A stretch of 22,166 nt of DNA, from IMG/VR virus record IMGVR_UViG_3300008267_006819, positions 1-22,166 of that record, one strand, 5' to 3'. The notes under the pieces are model-generated. The model did not search any database. It saw only the letters and a program-made list of their open reading frames with translations, and was not told the DNA's origin. Below are positions 5,470-13,383 of this stretch, piece by piece. This DNA is from a virus. Within the stretch, counting starts at the first letter, position 1, and the number at the start of each line of letters is the position of its first letter. Made by a program: the position numbers and the translations under genes.

Positions 5470-5697
5470 ATGTCTAAAACAAGTATCCTGAGATACATTG
5501 GCAACTTTCTCCTCTTACTTGGTTATCAAATCATGTTATGGGGAGATTTTAAAAACGGTTTGATCATTAAGTTTATTGGAGGACTACTCGGTATTCCTTT
5601 TGCTATCAAACTCAAACTTTGGGATGTGCTATTTTTAATCGCATTCTTTGGTATCACCGAAATATCAAAGTTAACCCAACTTTTCTTGGTTTCGTAA
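5470..5697 (+). CDS. Small integral membrane protein (75 aa)
   Basis: The 75-residue product has two to three hydrophobic stretches: about residues 8-24 (RYIGNFLLLLGYQIMLW), 31-46 (LIIKFIGGLLGIPFAI) and 50-72 (LWDVLFLIAFFGITEISKLTQLF). It should be a small inner- or thylakoid-membrane protein. It is third in the operon from the 4930 promoter, 28 nt after the preceding stop. Its stop codon lies in the loop of an 8-bp hairpin (5685-5704). Function unknown. Confidence 0.7.
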   Translation: MSKTSILRYIGNFLLLLGYQIMLWGDFKNGLIIKFIGGLLGIPFAIKLKLWDVLFLIAFFGITEISKLTQLFLVS

Positions 5698-5717
5698 AAC
5701 CAAGTGGTGGAGTCAAA

Positions 5718-5732
5718 ATGACCCTGTTATGA
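5718..5732 (+). CDS. Possible 4-codon leader ORF
   Basis: ATG ACC CTG TTA TGA follows GGAG at 5709-5712 with a 5-nt spacing, a good ribosome site. Its stop overlaps the ATG of a second leader ORF at 5729. It may be chance; it matters only if the leader acts as an attenuator. Confidence 0.2.
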   Translation: MTLL

Positions 5733-5800
5733 GTTTCCAATCTCTCTCAAGGATTGGTGGTGCGGATGGGACTCTCTCCCGCCTAGTTTCTTGCTTCTAG
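5729..5800 (+). CDS. Possible 23-aa leader peptide in the attenuator region
   Basis: ATG 5729 overlaps the stop of a four-codon ORF (ATGA) and opens 23 codons starting MSFQSLSRIGGADGTLSRLV, rich in Ser and Leu. The frame runs through the CCAATC/GATTGG hairpin and the competing antiterminator strand, so a ribosome moving along it would change the leader fold. It could equally be a remnant of a lost gene. Confidence 0.25.
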   Translation: MSFQSLSRIGGADGTLSRLVSCF

Positions 5801-5834
5801 TCAAAGAGCAAGTGGCGAGCCTGCAATACTGAGC

Positions 5835-5863
5835 AAGAGAGGTTGCATAAACCTCTCTTTTTT
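5835..5863 (+). terminator. Strong Rho-independent terminator before gmd
   Basis: AAGAGAGGTT (5835-5844) pairs perfectly with AACCTCTCTT (5850-5859) over 10 bp, around the 5-nt loop GCATA. A run of T follows (5858-5863). It separates the small-gene operon from the glycan cluster. Confidence 0.88.
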
Positions 5864-5871
5864 AGTATAAT
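5843..5871 (+). promoter_or_regulatory. Promoter of the glycan cluster, embedded in the terminator
   Basis: TTGCAT (5843-5848), with the loop at its core, is followed after 17 bp by a perfect TATAAT (5866-5871). The start codon of gmd is at 5891, so the leader would be about 12 nt. The -35 box is weaker than in the other promoters here. I found no further clear promoter in the gaps of the next 15 kb. Confidence 0.65.
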
Positions 5872-5890
5872 GATAAAAAGTATTTGCTTT

Positions 5891-6892
5891 ATGAAGGTTG
5901 CATTAATCACTGGTATTACAGGACAAGATGGATCATATCTTGCTGAACTTCTTTTGGAAAAAGGTTATGAAGTTCATGGTATTATTCGTCGTTCTTCGTT
6001 AATTAATACTCATCGTATTGACCATTTGTATCAAAATGTTAAGTTACATTACGGAGACTTAACAGACTCTACTAATATAGTAAGAGTTATACAAAAAGTC
6101 CAACCTGATGAAATTTATAATCTTGGTGCTCAGAGTCACGTTAAAGTATCCTTTGAGATGCCTGAATACACTGCTGATGTGGATGGTGTGGGAACTCTCC
6201 GTATTCTTGAAGCAGTCCGTCTCTTGGGTATGGAAGACCGTGTACGCATCTATCAGGCATCTACAAGTGAACTCTATGGATTAGTTCAGGAAACCCCACA
6301 AAAGGAGACTACACCCTTCTATCCTCGCTCTCCATATGGTGTGGCAAAACTTTATGGGTATTGGATTACAAAGAATTATCGTGAGGCATATGGAATGTAT
6401 GCTTGTACTGGTATTCTTTTTAATCATGAAAGTCCCCGTCGTGGTGAGACATTTGTTACCCGCAAGATTACTCAGGCACTTTCTAAGATTTCTGTTGGAC
6501 TTCAAGATGTTCTTGAACTGGGCAATCTAAATGCAAAACGTGACTGGGGACATGCCAAAGATTTTGTGGAAGCAATGTGGTTGATGCTTCAGCAAGATGA
6601 ACCAGAAGATTATGTGATTGCTACTGGAAAACAGTACTCTGTTCGTGAGTTTGTAGAAGAAGCAGCACCTTATTTTGGTATGCAAATTACATGGAGAGGT
6701 GAGGGATTGGATGAGATTGGATATGATATTTTCAGTGGAAAAGAGGTTATCCGAGTCAATCCTAAATATTTTCGACCTGCTGAAGTAGAAACCTTATTAG
6801 GTGATGCCACTAAGGCAAAGGAAAAACTAGGTTGGGAACCTAAGATTTCTTTTAAACAACTTGTTGAGGATATGTGCATTTATGGACAGTGA
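5891..6892 (+). CDS. gmd: GDP-mannose 4,6-dehydratase
   Basis: Gmd converts GDP-D-mannose to GDP-4-keto-6-deoxy-D-mannose with bound NADP(H), the first committed step to GDP-L-fucose. It is a cytosolic extended short-chain dehydrogenase. The protein is 333 residues with the cofactor motif TGITGQDG (7-14), LGAQSHV (78-84), the active-site strand STSELYG (124-130), the catalytic pair Tyr149-x3-Lys153 (PRSPYGVAK) and the family motif [17 protein letters not shown] start at ATG 5891: the longer frame begins with 16 residues that lie across the promoter -10 box and do not fit the family N-terminus. It overlaps fcl by 11 nt and leads the glycan cluster. The GDP-mannose substrate probably comes from the host. 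Confidence 0.96.
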   Translation: MKVALITGITGQDGSYLAELLLEKGYEVHGIIRRSSLINTHRIDHLYQNVKLHYGDLTDSTNIVRVIQKVQPDEIYNLGAQSHVKVSFEMPEYTADVDGVGTLRILEAVRLLGMEDRVRIYQASTSELYGLVQETPQKETTPFYPRSPYGVAKLYGYWITKNYREAYGMYACTGILFNHESPRRGETFVTRKITQALSKISVGLQDVLELGNLNAKRDWGHAKDFVEAMWLMLQQDEPEDYVIATGKQYSVREFVEEAAPYFGMQITWRGEGLDEIGYDIFSGKEVIRVNPKYFRPAEVETLLGDATKAKEKLGWEPKISFKQLVEDMCIYGQ

Positions 6893-7817
6893 TTCCAGAG
6901 TATTGGTTGCAGGTGCCAACGGAATGGTTGGTTTTGCAATTGTTAGGAACCTTGAGAGTAAAGGTTATACCAACATCATTAAGGGAACTCGTGATGATGT
7001 TGATTTTACAAATCAAGATGAAACGGAAAGATATTTTTGTTCAGAAGAACCTGAATATGTTTTTATTGCCGCTGCAAAGGTGGGTGGCATCATGGCAAAC
7101 AATAACTATAAGGCAGAGTTTCTGACTGAAAATCTACAAATCCAAACCAATCTTATTCAACAGTCCTATAACTTTGGTATAAAGAAACTTTTGTTTCTTG
7201 GATCTTCATGTATCTACCCTAAGTTTGCCACTCAACCAATTACAGAAGATCAGTTAATGACTGGTCCTCTGGAACCAACTAATGATGCTTATGCGATTGC
7301 AAAAATCACTGGCATTATGATGTGTCAGGCATATCGGCAGCAGTATGGATTCAATGCCATCTCTTTGATGCCTACGAATCTTTATGGACCCAATGATAAC
7401 TTTGATCTGGAAACCTCACACGTTCTTCCTGCAATGATCGCCAAGTTTCATGCTGCTCTGGATCATAGTAAGTATTGGGAAGTCAAACTCTGGGGAGATG
7501 GATCTGCAATGCGTGAGTTTCTACATGTTGATGATCTTGCAGAAGCGTGTTATGTCTGTATGCAAAATTATGAAGAATCTGGGCATATTAACGTTGGTAC
7601 TGGTGAGGATGTAACTATTAAAGAACTTGCAGAAACAGTTGCTAATGTTGTTGGTTATGATCGTGAAATTAACTGGGACATAACAAAACCAAACGGAACT
7701 CCCCGCAAAGTAATGAACGTAGATCGAATTAAATCACTTGGATGGGAACCAAAGATTGGTCTTCGTGAAGGGATTGAAAAAACTTATCAATGGTATAAAG
7801 AAAATGCTTGCAAATGA
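6882..7817 (+). CDS. fcl: GDP-L-fucose synthase (GDP-4-keto-6-deoxymannose epimerase/reductase)
   Basis: Fcl (WcaG) performs the 3,5-epimerisation and NADPH-dependent 4-reduction that finish GDP-L-fucose. Of 311 residues, the cofactor motif is AGANGMVG (10-17), the catalytic Ser-Tyr-Lys set is GSSCIYP (107-113) and Tyr137-x3-Lys141 (DAYAIAK), and [13 protein letters not shown] is the family substrate loop. ATG 6882 is preferred because it starts six residues before the first strand; a longer in-frame start at 6861 would run further into gmd. It overlaps gmd by 11 nt and the fucosyltransferase by 14 nt, a layout that fits translational coupling of the GDP-fucose steps and the fucose user. Confidence 0.95.
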   Translation: MDSDSRVLVAGANGMVGFAIVRNLESKGYTNIIKGTRDDVDFTNQDETERYFCSEEPEYVFIAAAKVGGIMANNNYKAEFLTENLQIQTNLIQQSYNFGIKKLLFLGSSCIYPKFATQPITEDQLMTGPLEPTNDAYAIAKITGIMMCQAYRQQYGFNAISLMPTNLYGPNDNFDLETSHVLPAMIAKFHAALDHSKYWEVKLWGDGSAMREFLHVDDLAEACYVCMQNYEESGHINVGTGEDVTIKELAETVANVVGYDREINWDITKPNGTPRKVMNVDRIKSLGWEPKIGLREGIEKTYQWYKENACK

Positions 7818-8604
7818 TGATTTAGGAAATCTGGGAAGACTTGGAAACCAGATGTTTCAATATACTGCATTGCGTGGTTTGGCACAAAGACACGGATATG
7901 AGTATTGCTTACCTCCAAGAGCAGTTGTAGCAACCAGAGATATTAACTGTGTAAACTCAGACATTACGATGTTCGAGTGCTTTAAGATTCCTGATGCTCC
8001 TAAGTATGTAACTAATTTTCCCAAAGTGATGGAAGCAAACTTTGGTCTTGATCAAAACCTTTGGGAAAACTGCCCAGATAATATCAGTCTATATGGATAC
8101 TTTCAAACTGAAAAGTATTTCAAACATATTGAAAAACAGATTCGTGAAGCATTCACTTTTGCTGATGAAATTGCTCAACCAACAGAGGAGGCATTTAAGT
8201 CAAACTTTGATGATACTGAAGTAATTGCAATTCATCTTCGTAGAGGAGATTACTTAAAATATCCACATCATCCTGTTCAGACACTTGAGTATTACGCAGA
8301 AGGTTTAAGTCATATGCCAGAGAATATTCCCGTAATGATATTCTCTGATGGTATTGATTGGTGTAAAGAACAAGATATTTTTCAAGGTGATCGCTTTATT
8401 TTTGCAGAAGGAAATAGTACAGGAGTTGATCTTTGTTTGCAATCTCTTTGTACCTATCACATTATTGCCAATTCTTCATTCTCTTGGTGGGGTGCTTGGT
8501 TGGCAAAAAGTAAAAAAACTGTGGCACCTAGCATTTGGTTTGCTGGACCTGATGCATCCAAAGATTTGAGTGATCTTTATCTTCCAAACTGGATAGTGAT
8601 ATGA
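7804..8604 (+). CDS. GT11 family alpha-1,2-fucosyltransferase
   Basis: GT11 enzymes are inverting transferases that move fucose from GDP-L-fucose, typically to the 2-OH of a terminal galactose (H-antigen type linkage). The 266-residue protein has all three hallmark motifs: GRLGNQMFQY (11-20), the GDP-binding HLRRGDY (144-150) and NSSFSWWGAW (223-232). ATG 7804 overlaps the end of fcl by 14 nt; the GT11 core starts about ten residues later. A fucosyltransferase right behind gmd-fcl gives a complete make-and-transfer fucose unit. The linkage and acceptor cannot be read from sequence; alpha-1,2 is the commonest activity known for the family. A 52-nt AT-rich gap follows with a small GATAT/ATATC hairpin and no clear promoter. 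Confidence 0.9.
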   Translation: MLANDDLGNLGRLGNQMFQYTALRGLAQRHGYEYCLPPRAVVATRDINCVNSDITMFECFKIPDAPKYVTNFPKVMEANFGLDQNLWENCPDNISLYGYFQTEKYFKHIEKQIREAFTFADEIAQPTEEAFKSNFDDTEVIAIHLRRGDYLKYPHHPVQTLEYYAEGLSHMPENIPVMIFSDGIDWCKEQDIFQGDRFIFAEGNSTGVDLCLQSLCTYHIIANSSFSWWGAWLAKSKKTVAPSIWFAGPDASKDLSDLYLPNWIVI

Positions 8605-8656
8605 AAATATCAATAATTTTATGATTAATATATAAACTATTAAATAATTTTTTAAA

Positions 8657-9367
8657 ATGGAAAAAATCAATTTTGAAATTAATATCCTATCAGAAGAAGA
8701 TATAATAAAATTATATCAACTTCATGTCGATAAACCTGAAGAATATTATCGAAAGGCAAATGATGAATATCAAAAATTTTCTGATATTGAAAAGGCAGAA
8801 TGGTTCCCAAAAGATTTTCCTCGTCTGGCATCTTTATTTGATTATAAAGAATGGGTTGAAAAGTATAATTTGAACACGGTTGATAAGTTACTATCTACTT
8901 GTGCAAGTGACCCAGAATTAAAATATATTAAGTGTAATGATATTACAGTCTGTGATTATACGATTGACAAAAAGTATGATCTTCATATCATAGATTTAGA
9001 AAATAAAGATTATGATATGATAATTTTTAATCAGACATTGGAACATTTATATAATCCTTTCGTTGCAATGAAAAATCTTTTTAATCATCTGAAACCAGGT
9101 GGTTATCTCTACACTACGGTTCCCACAATTAATATTCCGCACCAAGTTCCTTTTCATTTTTGGGGAATTACTCCAATTGGTTTGTGCGCATTAGGTTCTA
9201 GTGTGGGATTTAAAGTTCTTGAATGTGGATATTGGGGAAATCTCTCATATATTAATCATATATTTACGCATTTTGGGTGGCCAAATACGTCAGATGTTAT
9301 GAAAGATGGATTAATTGAAAACGTTGATCATTGCCAATCGCAAACCTGGGTGTTACTTCAAAAATGA
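8657..9367 (+). CDS. SAM-dependent methyltransferase-like protein (type 11/23)
   Basis: The C-terminal half (about 115-175) has the second part of a class I methyltransferase fold: YDMIIFNQTLEHLYNPF, then MKNLFNHLKPGGYLYTTVP, the usual acidic/His strand followed by the LKPGG turn. The N-terminal half is poor in Gly and shows no clear GxGxG SAM-binding loop, so it is either divergent or uses a different N-terminal fold. In glycan clusters such proteins usually methylate sugars. The gene is clearly more AT-rich than gmd-fcl before it. It overlaps the cupin gene as ATGA. The family call is fairly firm; the substrate is unknown. Confidence 0.75.
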   Translation: MEKINFEINILSEEDIIKLYQLHVDKPEEYYRKANDEYQKFSDIEKAEWFPKDFPRLASLFDYKEWVEKYNLNTVDKLLSTCASDPELKYIKCNDITVCDYTIDKKYDLHIIDLENKDYDMIIFNQTLEHLYNPFVAMKNLFNHLKPGGYLYTTVPTINIPHQVPFHFWGITPIGLCALGSSVGFKVLECGYWGNLSYINHIFTHFGWPNTSDVMKDGLIENVDHCQSQTWVLLQK

Positions 9368-9708
9368 AAAACATGGAATCGAAACCTTGGGGTTCTTATA
9401 CAAATCTTCTAGATGAAGAATATACTAAAGTTAAAAAGATTGTTATTAAACCTGGCGAATCGCCTAGTTATCAATATCACTTTAAGAGAAGTGAAGTTTG
9501 GATTATTGTCAAGGGTGAGGCGGAAGTTAAAATTGATGATGTTGTGATTAAACATAAGGTTGGTGATATCATTAAAATTCCAGTTGAAGCAGCACATCAG
9601 GTTACAAATATTGATAATGATGAACTAGTTTTTATTGAAGTTCAGTTAGGAACTTACTTTGGTGAAGATGACATTGTTAGATTGGAGGATAAGTATGGTA
9701 GAGTATAA
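9364..9708 (+). CDS. Single-domain cupin, mannose-6-phosphate isomerase type II (ManC C-terminal) family
   Basis: This 114-residue protein matches the C-terminal isomerase domain of ManC-type enzymes: KPWGSY (7-12), VKKIVIKPGESPSYQYH (23-39), RSEVWIIVKGEAEV (42-55), GDIIKIPVEAAHQV (67-80) and GEDDIVRLEDKYGR near the end. The family interconverts mannose 6-phosphate and fructose 6-phosphate, the entry to GDP-mannose and fucose. One metal ligand seems lost: the usual QxHxH reads Gln37-Tyr-His39-Phe-Lys41, while Glu44 and His78 remain. It may therefore be weak, altered or regulatory. It stands alone, without a guanylyltransferase half. It starts at the ATGA overlap at 9364 and overlaps the next gene by 14 nt. 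Confidence 0.82.
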   Translation: MKNMESKPWGSYTNLLDEEYTKVKKIVIKPGESPSYQYHFKRSEVWIIVKGEAEVKIDDVVIKHKVGDIIKIPVEAAHQVTNIDNDELVFIEVQLGTYFGEDDIVRLEDKYGRV

Positions 9709-11242
9709 GGTTCTTTTAACTACAAGTGGACTTGGTTCTAGACTTGGAAATCTAACTAAGTTCACAAATAAGAGTTTGGTTAGAGTTGGTGATAAGGCAG
9801 TCATCTCTCATATTATTGAAACCTATCCAAAAGATGTTGAGTTTGTTGTAACTCTGGGTCATTATGGGTCTCACGTTAAGCAGTATCTGACTCTTGCACA
9901 TTCAGATCGTAAAATCACTTTTGTAGAAGTAGACAACTATACGGGTGAGGGAAGTAGTTTACTTTATTCAATCTCTTTGTGTGAGGAGCATTTGCAATGT
10001 CCATTTGTTTTTCATGCTTGTGATACACTGCTTCCAAAAAACTATATTTCCACCATTGACTTTTCATCAAATTGGTCAATAGGTGGAGTTGGAGATAACA
10101 GTCAATCGTATAGAACTCTTAATTGTTTAAATGAAAAAATATCATCTATCAATGAAAAGGGTGAGCAGAACTTTGATTATGTTTATGTTGGTGTCTCTGG
10201 TTTCAAAGACTATCAATCATTTTGGAATGCTTGTAAGAGTATTTTGAAGTCGGTAAAAACTAGTGACCTGAGTGACTGTCATGTTATTCGTAAGATGAAT
10301 GACTTTTCAGTTGTTGCTATTGATGAATGGTATGATATTGGAAATATTGATGCACTCAAAAGAACTCGTTCAAAGATAAAGGGAACCATACAAGTTCTTG
10401 ATAAAGAAGATGAAAATATTTTTGTGTTTAAAGACTTTGTAATTAAGTTTTTCCATAATAAAAAGATTTGCTACGATAGGGTTCTTAGAAGTAAAAGTTT
10501 ACGTGGACTGACTCCTAATCTTTTAGACAGCACAGAAAATTTTTATAAGTATGAGTATGTTGTTGCAGACTTACTATCCGATACAGTAAACCGTATTAAG
10601 TTTTCGAAACTATTGAACTGGACAAAAGAAAACCTTTGGATTCCAAAAGAACAAGAAAACTTTTATGAAAATGCTTTATCTTTTTATAAAGATAAAACAT
10701 TACTAAGAATTGAAAAATTTTTAGATAAGCATAATTTGTCTGATAAAGTTGAATATATTAATGGCATTGAAGTTCCTAAGATTAGGGATCTTGTATCTCA
10801 AATCAACTTTGAGGATATTATTGGGAAGGAACCAACTGGGTTTCATGGTGATTTTATTCTAGATAATATTCTAACATCAGAGTCATTTACATTAATTGAT
10901 TGGAGACAAGACTTTAATGGTATAATTGATTCTGGTGATATGAACTATGATCTTGCTAAGTTGAATCATAACTTAGTTCTGAACCATGATATGTTATATC
11001 ACAACTATTTTGAAATCGATTTTTCTAAGGGCATTACTTGTGATGTTCACGTGAAGAAGTCTTTAATTGATTGTAAAAGTATTCTCAAAACATTCTGTGA
11101 TGAGAATGATATCAACTTCAATAGTATTGAAATACTTACATCATTAATATGGATTAACATGTCTCCACTTCATGAACATCCTCTTGATATGTTCTTATAT
11201 TATTTTGGAAAGTATAACTTATTTCTAGCATTATCTAAATGA
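9695..11242 (+). CDS. Fusion: sugar nucleotidyltransferase + APH/choline-kinase-like phosphotransferase
   Basis: Two catalytic domains are visible in 515 residues. Residues 1 to about 230 form a nucleotidyltransferase domain with the signature TTSGLGSRLGNLTKFTNKSL (9-28), an FHACDT metal site and WYDIGN near its end. The C-terminal domain carries the kinase catalytic loop HGDFILDN (384-391) and the metal-binding Asp402 in IDWRQDF, as in aminoglycoside/choline/sugar kinases. The enzyme would phosphorylate a small alcohol, amino alcohol or sugar and activate it as an NDP derivative, much as LicA and LicC do separately. ATG 9695 has GGAGG at 9684-9688; an earlier in-frame ATG does not fit the domain start. 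It overlaps the next gene by 4 nt. The substrate is unknown. Confidence 0.85.
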   Translation: MVEYKVLLTTSGLGSRLGNLTKFTNKSLVRVGDKAVISHIIETYPKDVEFVVTLGHYGSHVKQYLTLAHSDRKITFVEVDNYTGEGSSLLYSISLCEEHLQCPFVFHACDTLLPKNYISTIDFSSNWSIGGVGDNSQSYRTLNCLNEKISSINEKGEQNFDYVYVGVSGFKDYQSFWNACKSILKSVKTSDLSDCHVIRKMNDFSVVAIDEWYDIGNIDALKRTRSKIKGTIQVLDKEDENIFVFKDFVIKFFHNKKICYDRVLRSKSLRGLTPNLLDSTENFYKYEYVVADLLSDTVNRIKFSKLLNWTKENLWIPKEQENFYENALSFYKDKTLLRIEKFLDKHNLSDKVEYINGIEVPKIRDLVSQINFEDIIGKEPTGFHGDFILDNILTSESFTLIDWRQDFNGIIDSGDMNYDLAKLNHNLVLNHDMLYHNYFEIDFSKGITCDVHVKKSLIDCKSILKTFCDENDINFNSIEILTSLIWINMSPLHEHPLDMFLYYFGKYNLFLALSK

Positions 11243-12228
11243 TATTCCCAAAGTACTATATTGGACCGATGAGTAAAAATGTAGTTGACTGTGTGATTAA
11301 ACATAGTCAAAAGCATCCTATTGGTTTGATACCATCAAGACGCCAAGTAGACTACTGTGGTGGTTATGTAAACAAGTGGGACACAAAAAGTTTTTCAAAA
11401 TATTTTGCAAATAAAAAAGTATTATTGTGTAGGGATCATGGTGGACCTAAACAAGGTTTAGAACTTGATGACGGTATCGGATCATTTTTAGATGACTGTG
11501 ATAATCTTGATCTGATTCACATTGATCCATTTAGGGACTCTGATACTATCAATGAAGCAGCAGAGAAGACCGTTCATTATATTAAGATGTGCTTCTCAAA
11601 AAATCCAAATGTTCTTTATGAAGTTGGAACTGAAGAAGCAATCTTTAAATATGAACCAGAACAACTCGGGTGGTTCTTGTCCCACCTAAAAGATTTTCTT
11701 AGTGAAGAAGAGTTTTCTAAAATTAAATATGCCGTTGTTCAGTCTGGAACACGCTTAGATTTATCAACAAGAACTAATACTGGTAACTTCAATAATAGTA
11801 GATTACTTAATTTTATTGATATTGTAAAAGAATTTGATTTGATGAGTAAAGAACATAATGGAGACTATTTAATCGATTCTTTTGATGTTGAGACTCGTTA
11901 TGCTTCTGGTCTTGATGCTATTAATATTGCTCCTGAGTTTGGACAAATAGAGTCTGAGTTTTATTTGGAGCAGTGTAAGGGAACTTCTTTATTTGATGTT
12001 TTCTATGAAATATGCTATACTTCTGGAAAGTGGAAAAAATGGATTCCGGATGTAAATAGGGTATCCAAAGAGCAAATTATCATTACATGTGGTCATTATA
12101 TTTTATCGGAAATTAATTTTGAAAAACAGATAAAAATACATTTTCCAAATGCCGATAAATTAATACGTAGCAGAATTACTTCTAAATTGAAATTGTTAAA
12201 TGAGCAAACAAAAAACTATTGCATTTGA
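11239..12228 (+). CDS. TIM-barrel protein related to tagatose-bisphosphate aldolase subunit GatZ/KbaZ
   Basis: The 329-residue protein has a run of motifs that resembles the GatZ/KbaZ-type class II aldolase-like family: IGLIPSRRQVDYCGGYVN (28-45), VLLCRDHGGPKQG (61-73), LDLIHIDPFRDS (90-101) and VLYEVGTEEAIFKY later. His67, Asp96 and the Glu residues of YEVGTEE are plausible metal or substrate ligands. These proteins act on small phosphorylated sugars. Its position between the nucleotidyltransferase-kinase (4-nt overlap) and a HAD phosphatase (29-nt overlap) suggests that the three genes make one activated building block. The family match is moderate; the reaction is inferred. Confidence 0.6.
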   Translation: MIFPKYYIGPMSKNVVDCVIKHSQKHPIGLIPSRRQVDYCGGYVNKWDTKSFSKYFANKKVLLCRDHGGPKQGLELDDGIGSFLDDCDNLDLIHIDPFRDSDTINEAAEKTVHYIKMCFSKNPNVLYEVGTEEAIFKYEPEQLGWFLSHLKDFLSEEEFSKIKYAVVQSGTRLDLSTRTNTGNFNNSRLLNFIDIVKEFDLMSKEHNGDYLIDSFDVETRYASGLDAINIAPEFGQIESEFYLEQCKGTSLFDVFYEICYTSGKWKKWIPDVNRVSKEQIIITCGHYILSEINFEKQIKIHFPNADKLIRSRITSKLKLLNEQTKNYCI

Positions 12229-12574
12229 TCTAGACGATGTTATTTGTTTTAGACCAAATGGATATGAGCATCTGGGACCGGAAAAATATTCATATTGTGA
12301 ACCATATGAGGAAACAATAGAACTAATCAATTCTCTTTATGATGATGAATATAAAATTGTCATTTATACTGCAAGGGGAATGAGTCAGTTTGCTGGTGAT
12401 ATTATTGAGATTTATAGTAAGTTATATAATCAGACTAATGATCAACTTAAATCTTGGGGAGTAAAATATCATCAACTTATTATGGGTAAAATACATTATG
12501 ATGTTTTGATTGATGATAAGGCACTAAATTCTCATAAAATAGACAAGCAAAGTATTACTAATTTTTTAAAATGA
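12200..12574 (+). CDS. HAD-superfamily phosphatase of the capsule-biosynthesis EcbF/BcbF type
   Basis: This small (124-residue) HAD phosphatase has motif I FDLDDVIC (9-16) with the nucleophile Asp10, motif II IYTARGM, and the C-terminal pattern WGVKYHQLIMGK followed by VLIDDKALN (motifs III and IV). Phosphatases of this size without a cap domain occur in capsule and LPS loci, where they remove phosphate from a sugar or sugar-acid intermediate. It overlaps the GatZ-like gene by 29 nt and the next gene by 4 nt (ATGA), placing it in the same activation cassette. The family is clear; the substrate is not. Confidence 0.85.
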   Translation: MSKQKTIAFDLDDVICFRPNGYEHLGPEKYSYCEPYEETIELINSLYDDEYKIVIYTARGMSQFAGDIIEIYSKLYNQTNDQLKSWGVKYHQLIMGKIHYDVLIDDKALNSHKIDKQSITNFLK

Positions 12575-13383
12575 AATATGATATTATTATTTCAATAAAT
12601 GTTCATGAAAAACCTGAATATTTAATGAATCAAATAAAAAATATTAACGATTATGTTTCTTTAAAAAAGAAAATAATACTTAACTGTAATGATTTTATGT
12701 TTGATCAGATGATCGGTCAAAACATACCAGACGTTGAAGTTTTTCCAGAAGCATTAAATAAAAAACCATTTCACGGGTCACTAATGCATGGTATTGCTTG
12801 TAATATGTCTCATGCTTTGAACAATTATGACTTTGATTATTTCTTAGTCATGTCATCAAGAGAATTTTTCTGCAATAAATTAGACTCTACTGCACAAATA
12901 CTAGATCATATTATTGATGAAAAAAATTCCAAAACAAGTAAAGTTGATTTTGGAGAACCAAATTTTTATCCTGCCGGTAATTACTGCAAAAAAAGAGGTA
13001 ACTTTCACGTTGAATGGTTTGAGCATTCAAAACTTCCAGAAAGAGTTTTATTGGAAGGTGATGCGGTAAATATGTGGTGGTGGCCAAAGTTCAGTCAAAC
13101 ACAATTGTATCAATATCTTGAACAAAACAATATGAGCTTTGCACACTCTATGCATGAGGGATTGTGTTTTGGTATAGATACCTGTGAAAGTATTATAAGT
13201 TTCTTCGGTGATAACCAAGATATTATGAATGAATTGTTTGTGTTTGATGGGTGCGTGGAGGAGTTTGCTTTGCAGTCTCTTGCTAGCAATTATGGGGGAT
13301 TTTATTATATTGGTAATGGGTGTGATACTAAATCTTTAGAAGAAGTTAATCCAAATAAATTTACATACAAAAGAAAAAGATGA
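12571..13383 (+). CDS. Glycosyltransferase-like protein of unrecognised family (270 aa)
   Basis: The start MKYDIIISINVHEKPEYLMNQ looks like the first strand and helix of a GT-A or core-2-branching (GT14-like) transferase, and YDFDYFLVMSSREFF (about 88-102) sits where such enzymes have their sugar-nucleotide motif. No DxD is present there (SSREF instead). Later residues include aromatic-rich EGDAVNMWWWPKF and many Cys. It lies in the most AT-rich part of the cluster and overlaps both neighbours by 4 nt. I cannot assign a CAZy family; membership in the cluster is the main support for a glycan role. Confidence 0.5.
   Translation: MKYDIIISINVHEKPEYLMNQIKNINDYVSLKKKIILNCNDFMFDQMIGQNIPDVEVFPEALNKKPFHGSLMHGIACNMSHALNNYDFDYFLVMSSREFFCNKLDSTAQILDHIIDEKNSKTSKVDFGEPNFYPAGNYCKKRGNFHVEWFEHSKLPERVLLEGDAVNMWWWPKFSQTQLYQYLEQNNMSFAHSMHEGLCFGIDTCESIISFFGDNQDIMNELFVFDGCVEEFALQSLASNYGGFYYIGNGCDTKSLEEVNPNKFTYKRKR

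Larger units (their letters stand above)
5685..5863 (+). ncRNA. Structured leader / 3' UTR ahead of the glycan cluster (candidate attenuator)
   Basis: This stretch can form a row of local hairpins: CTTGGTTT/AAACCAAG (5685-5692 with 5697-5704), GTCA/TGAC (5712-5715 with 5719-5722), CCAATC/GATTGG (5737-5742 with 5752-5757), GCGG/CCGC (5762-5765 with 5779-5782) and CTTGCT/AGCAAG (5790-5795 with 5807-5812). The terminator at 5835-5863 closes it. Bases 5738-5747 can instead pair over 10 bp with 5836-5845, the 5' arm of the terminator. That is the switch layout of an attenuator. No named riboswitch class, T-box or tRNA was recognised. Confidence 0.5.

Noticed and set aside
5698-5835. A fourth tRNA or a known riboswitch in the gap before gmd
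   Set aside because: No T-arm GGTTCGAATCC, acceptor stem or recognisable riboswitch core is present; the hairpins are described instead as an unassigned structured leader.
6281-6879. Reverse-strand open frames inside gmd
   Set aside because: They lie fully within a clear, well-conserved gmd frame and have no motif or ribosome site of their own.
8605-8656. Separate promoter for the second part of the glycan cluster
   Set aside because: The 52-nt gap is AT-rich with TATAAA-like words but lacks a TTGACA-like box at proper spacing and lacks an exact TATAAATA.
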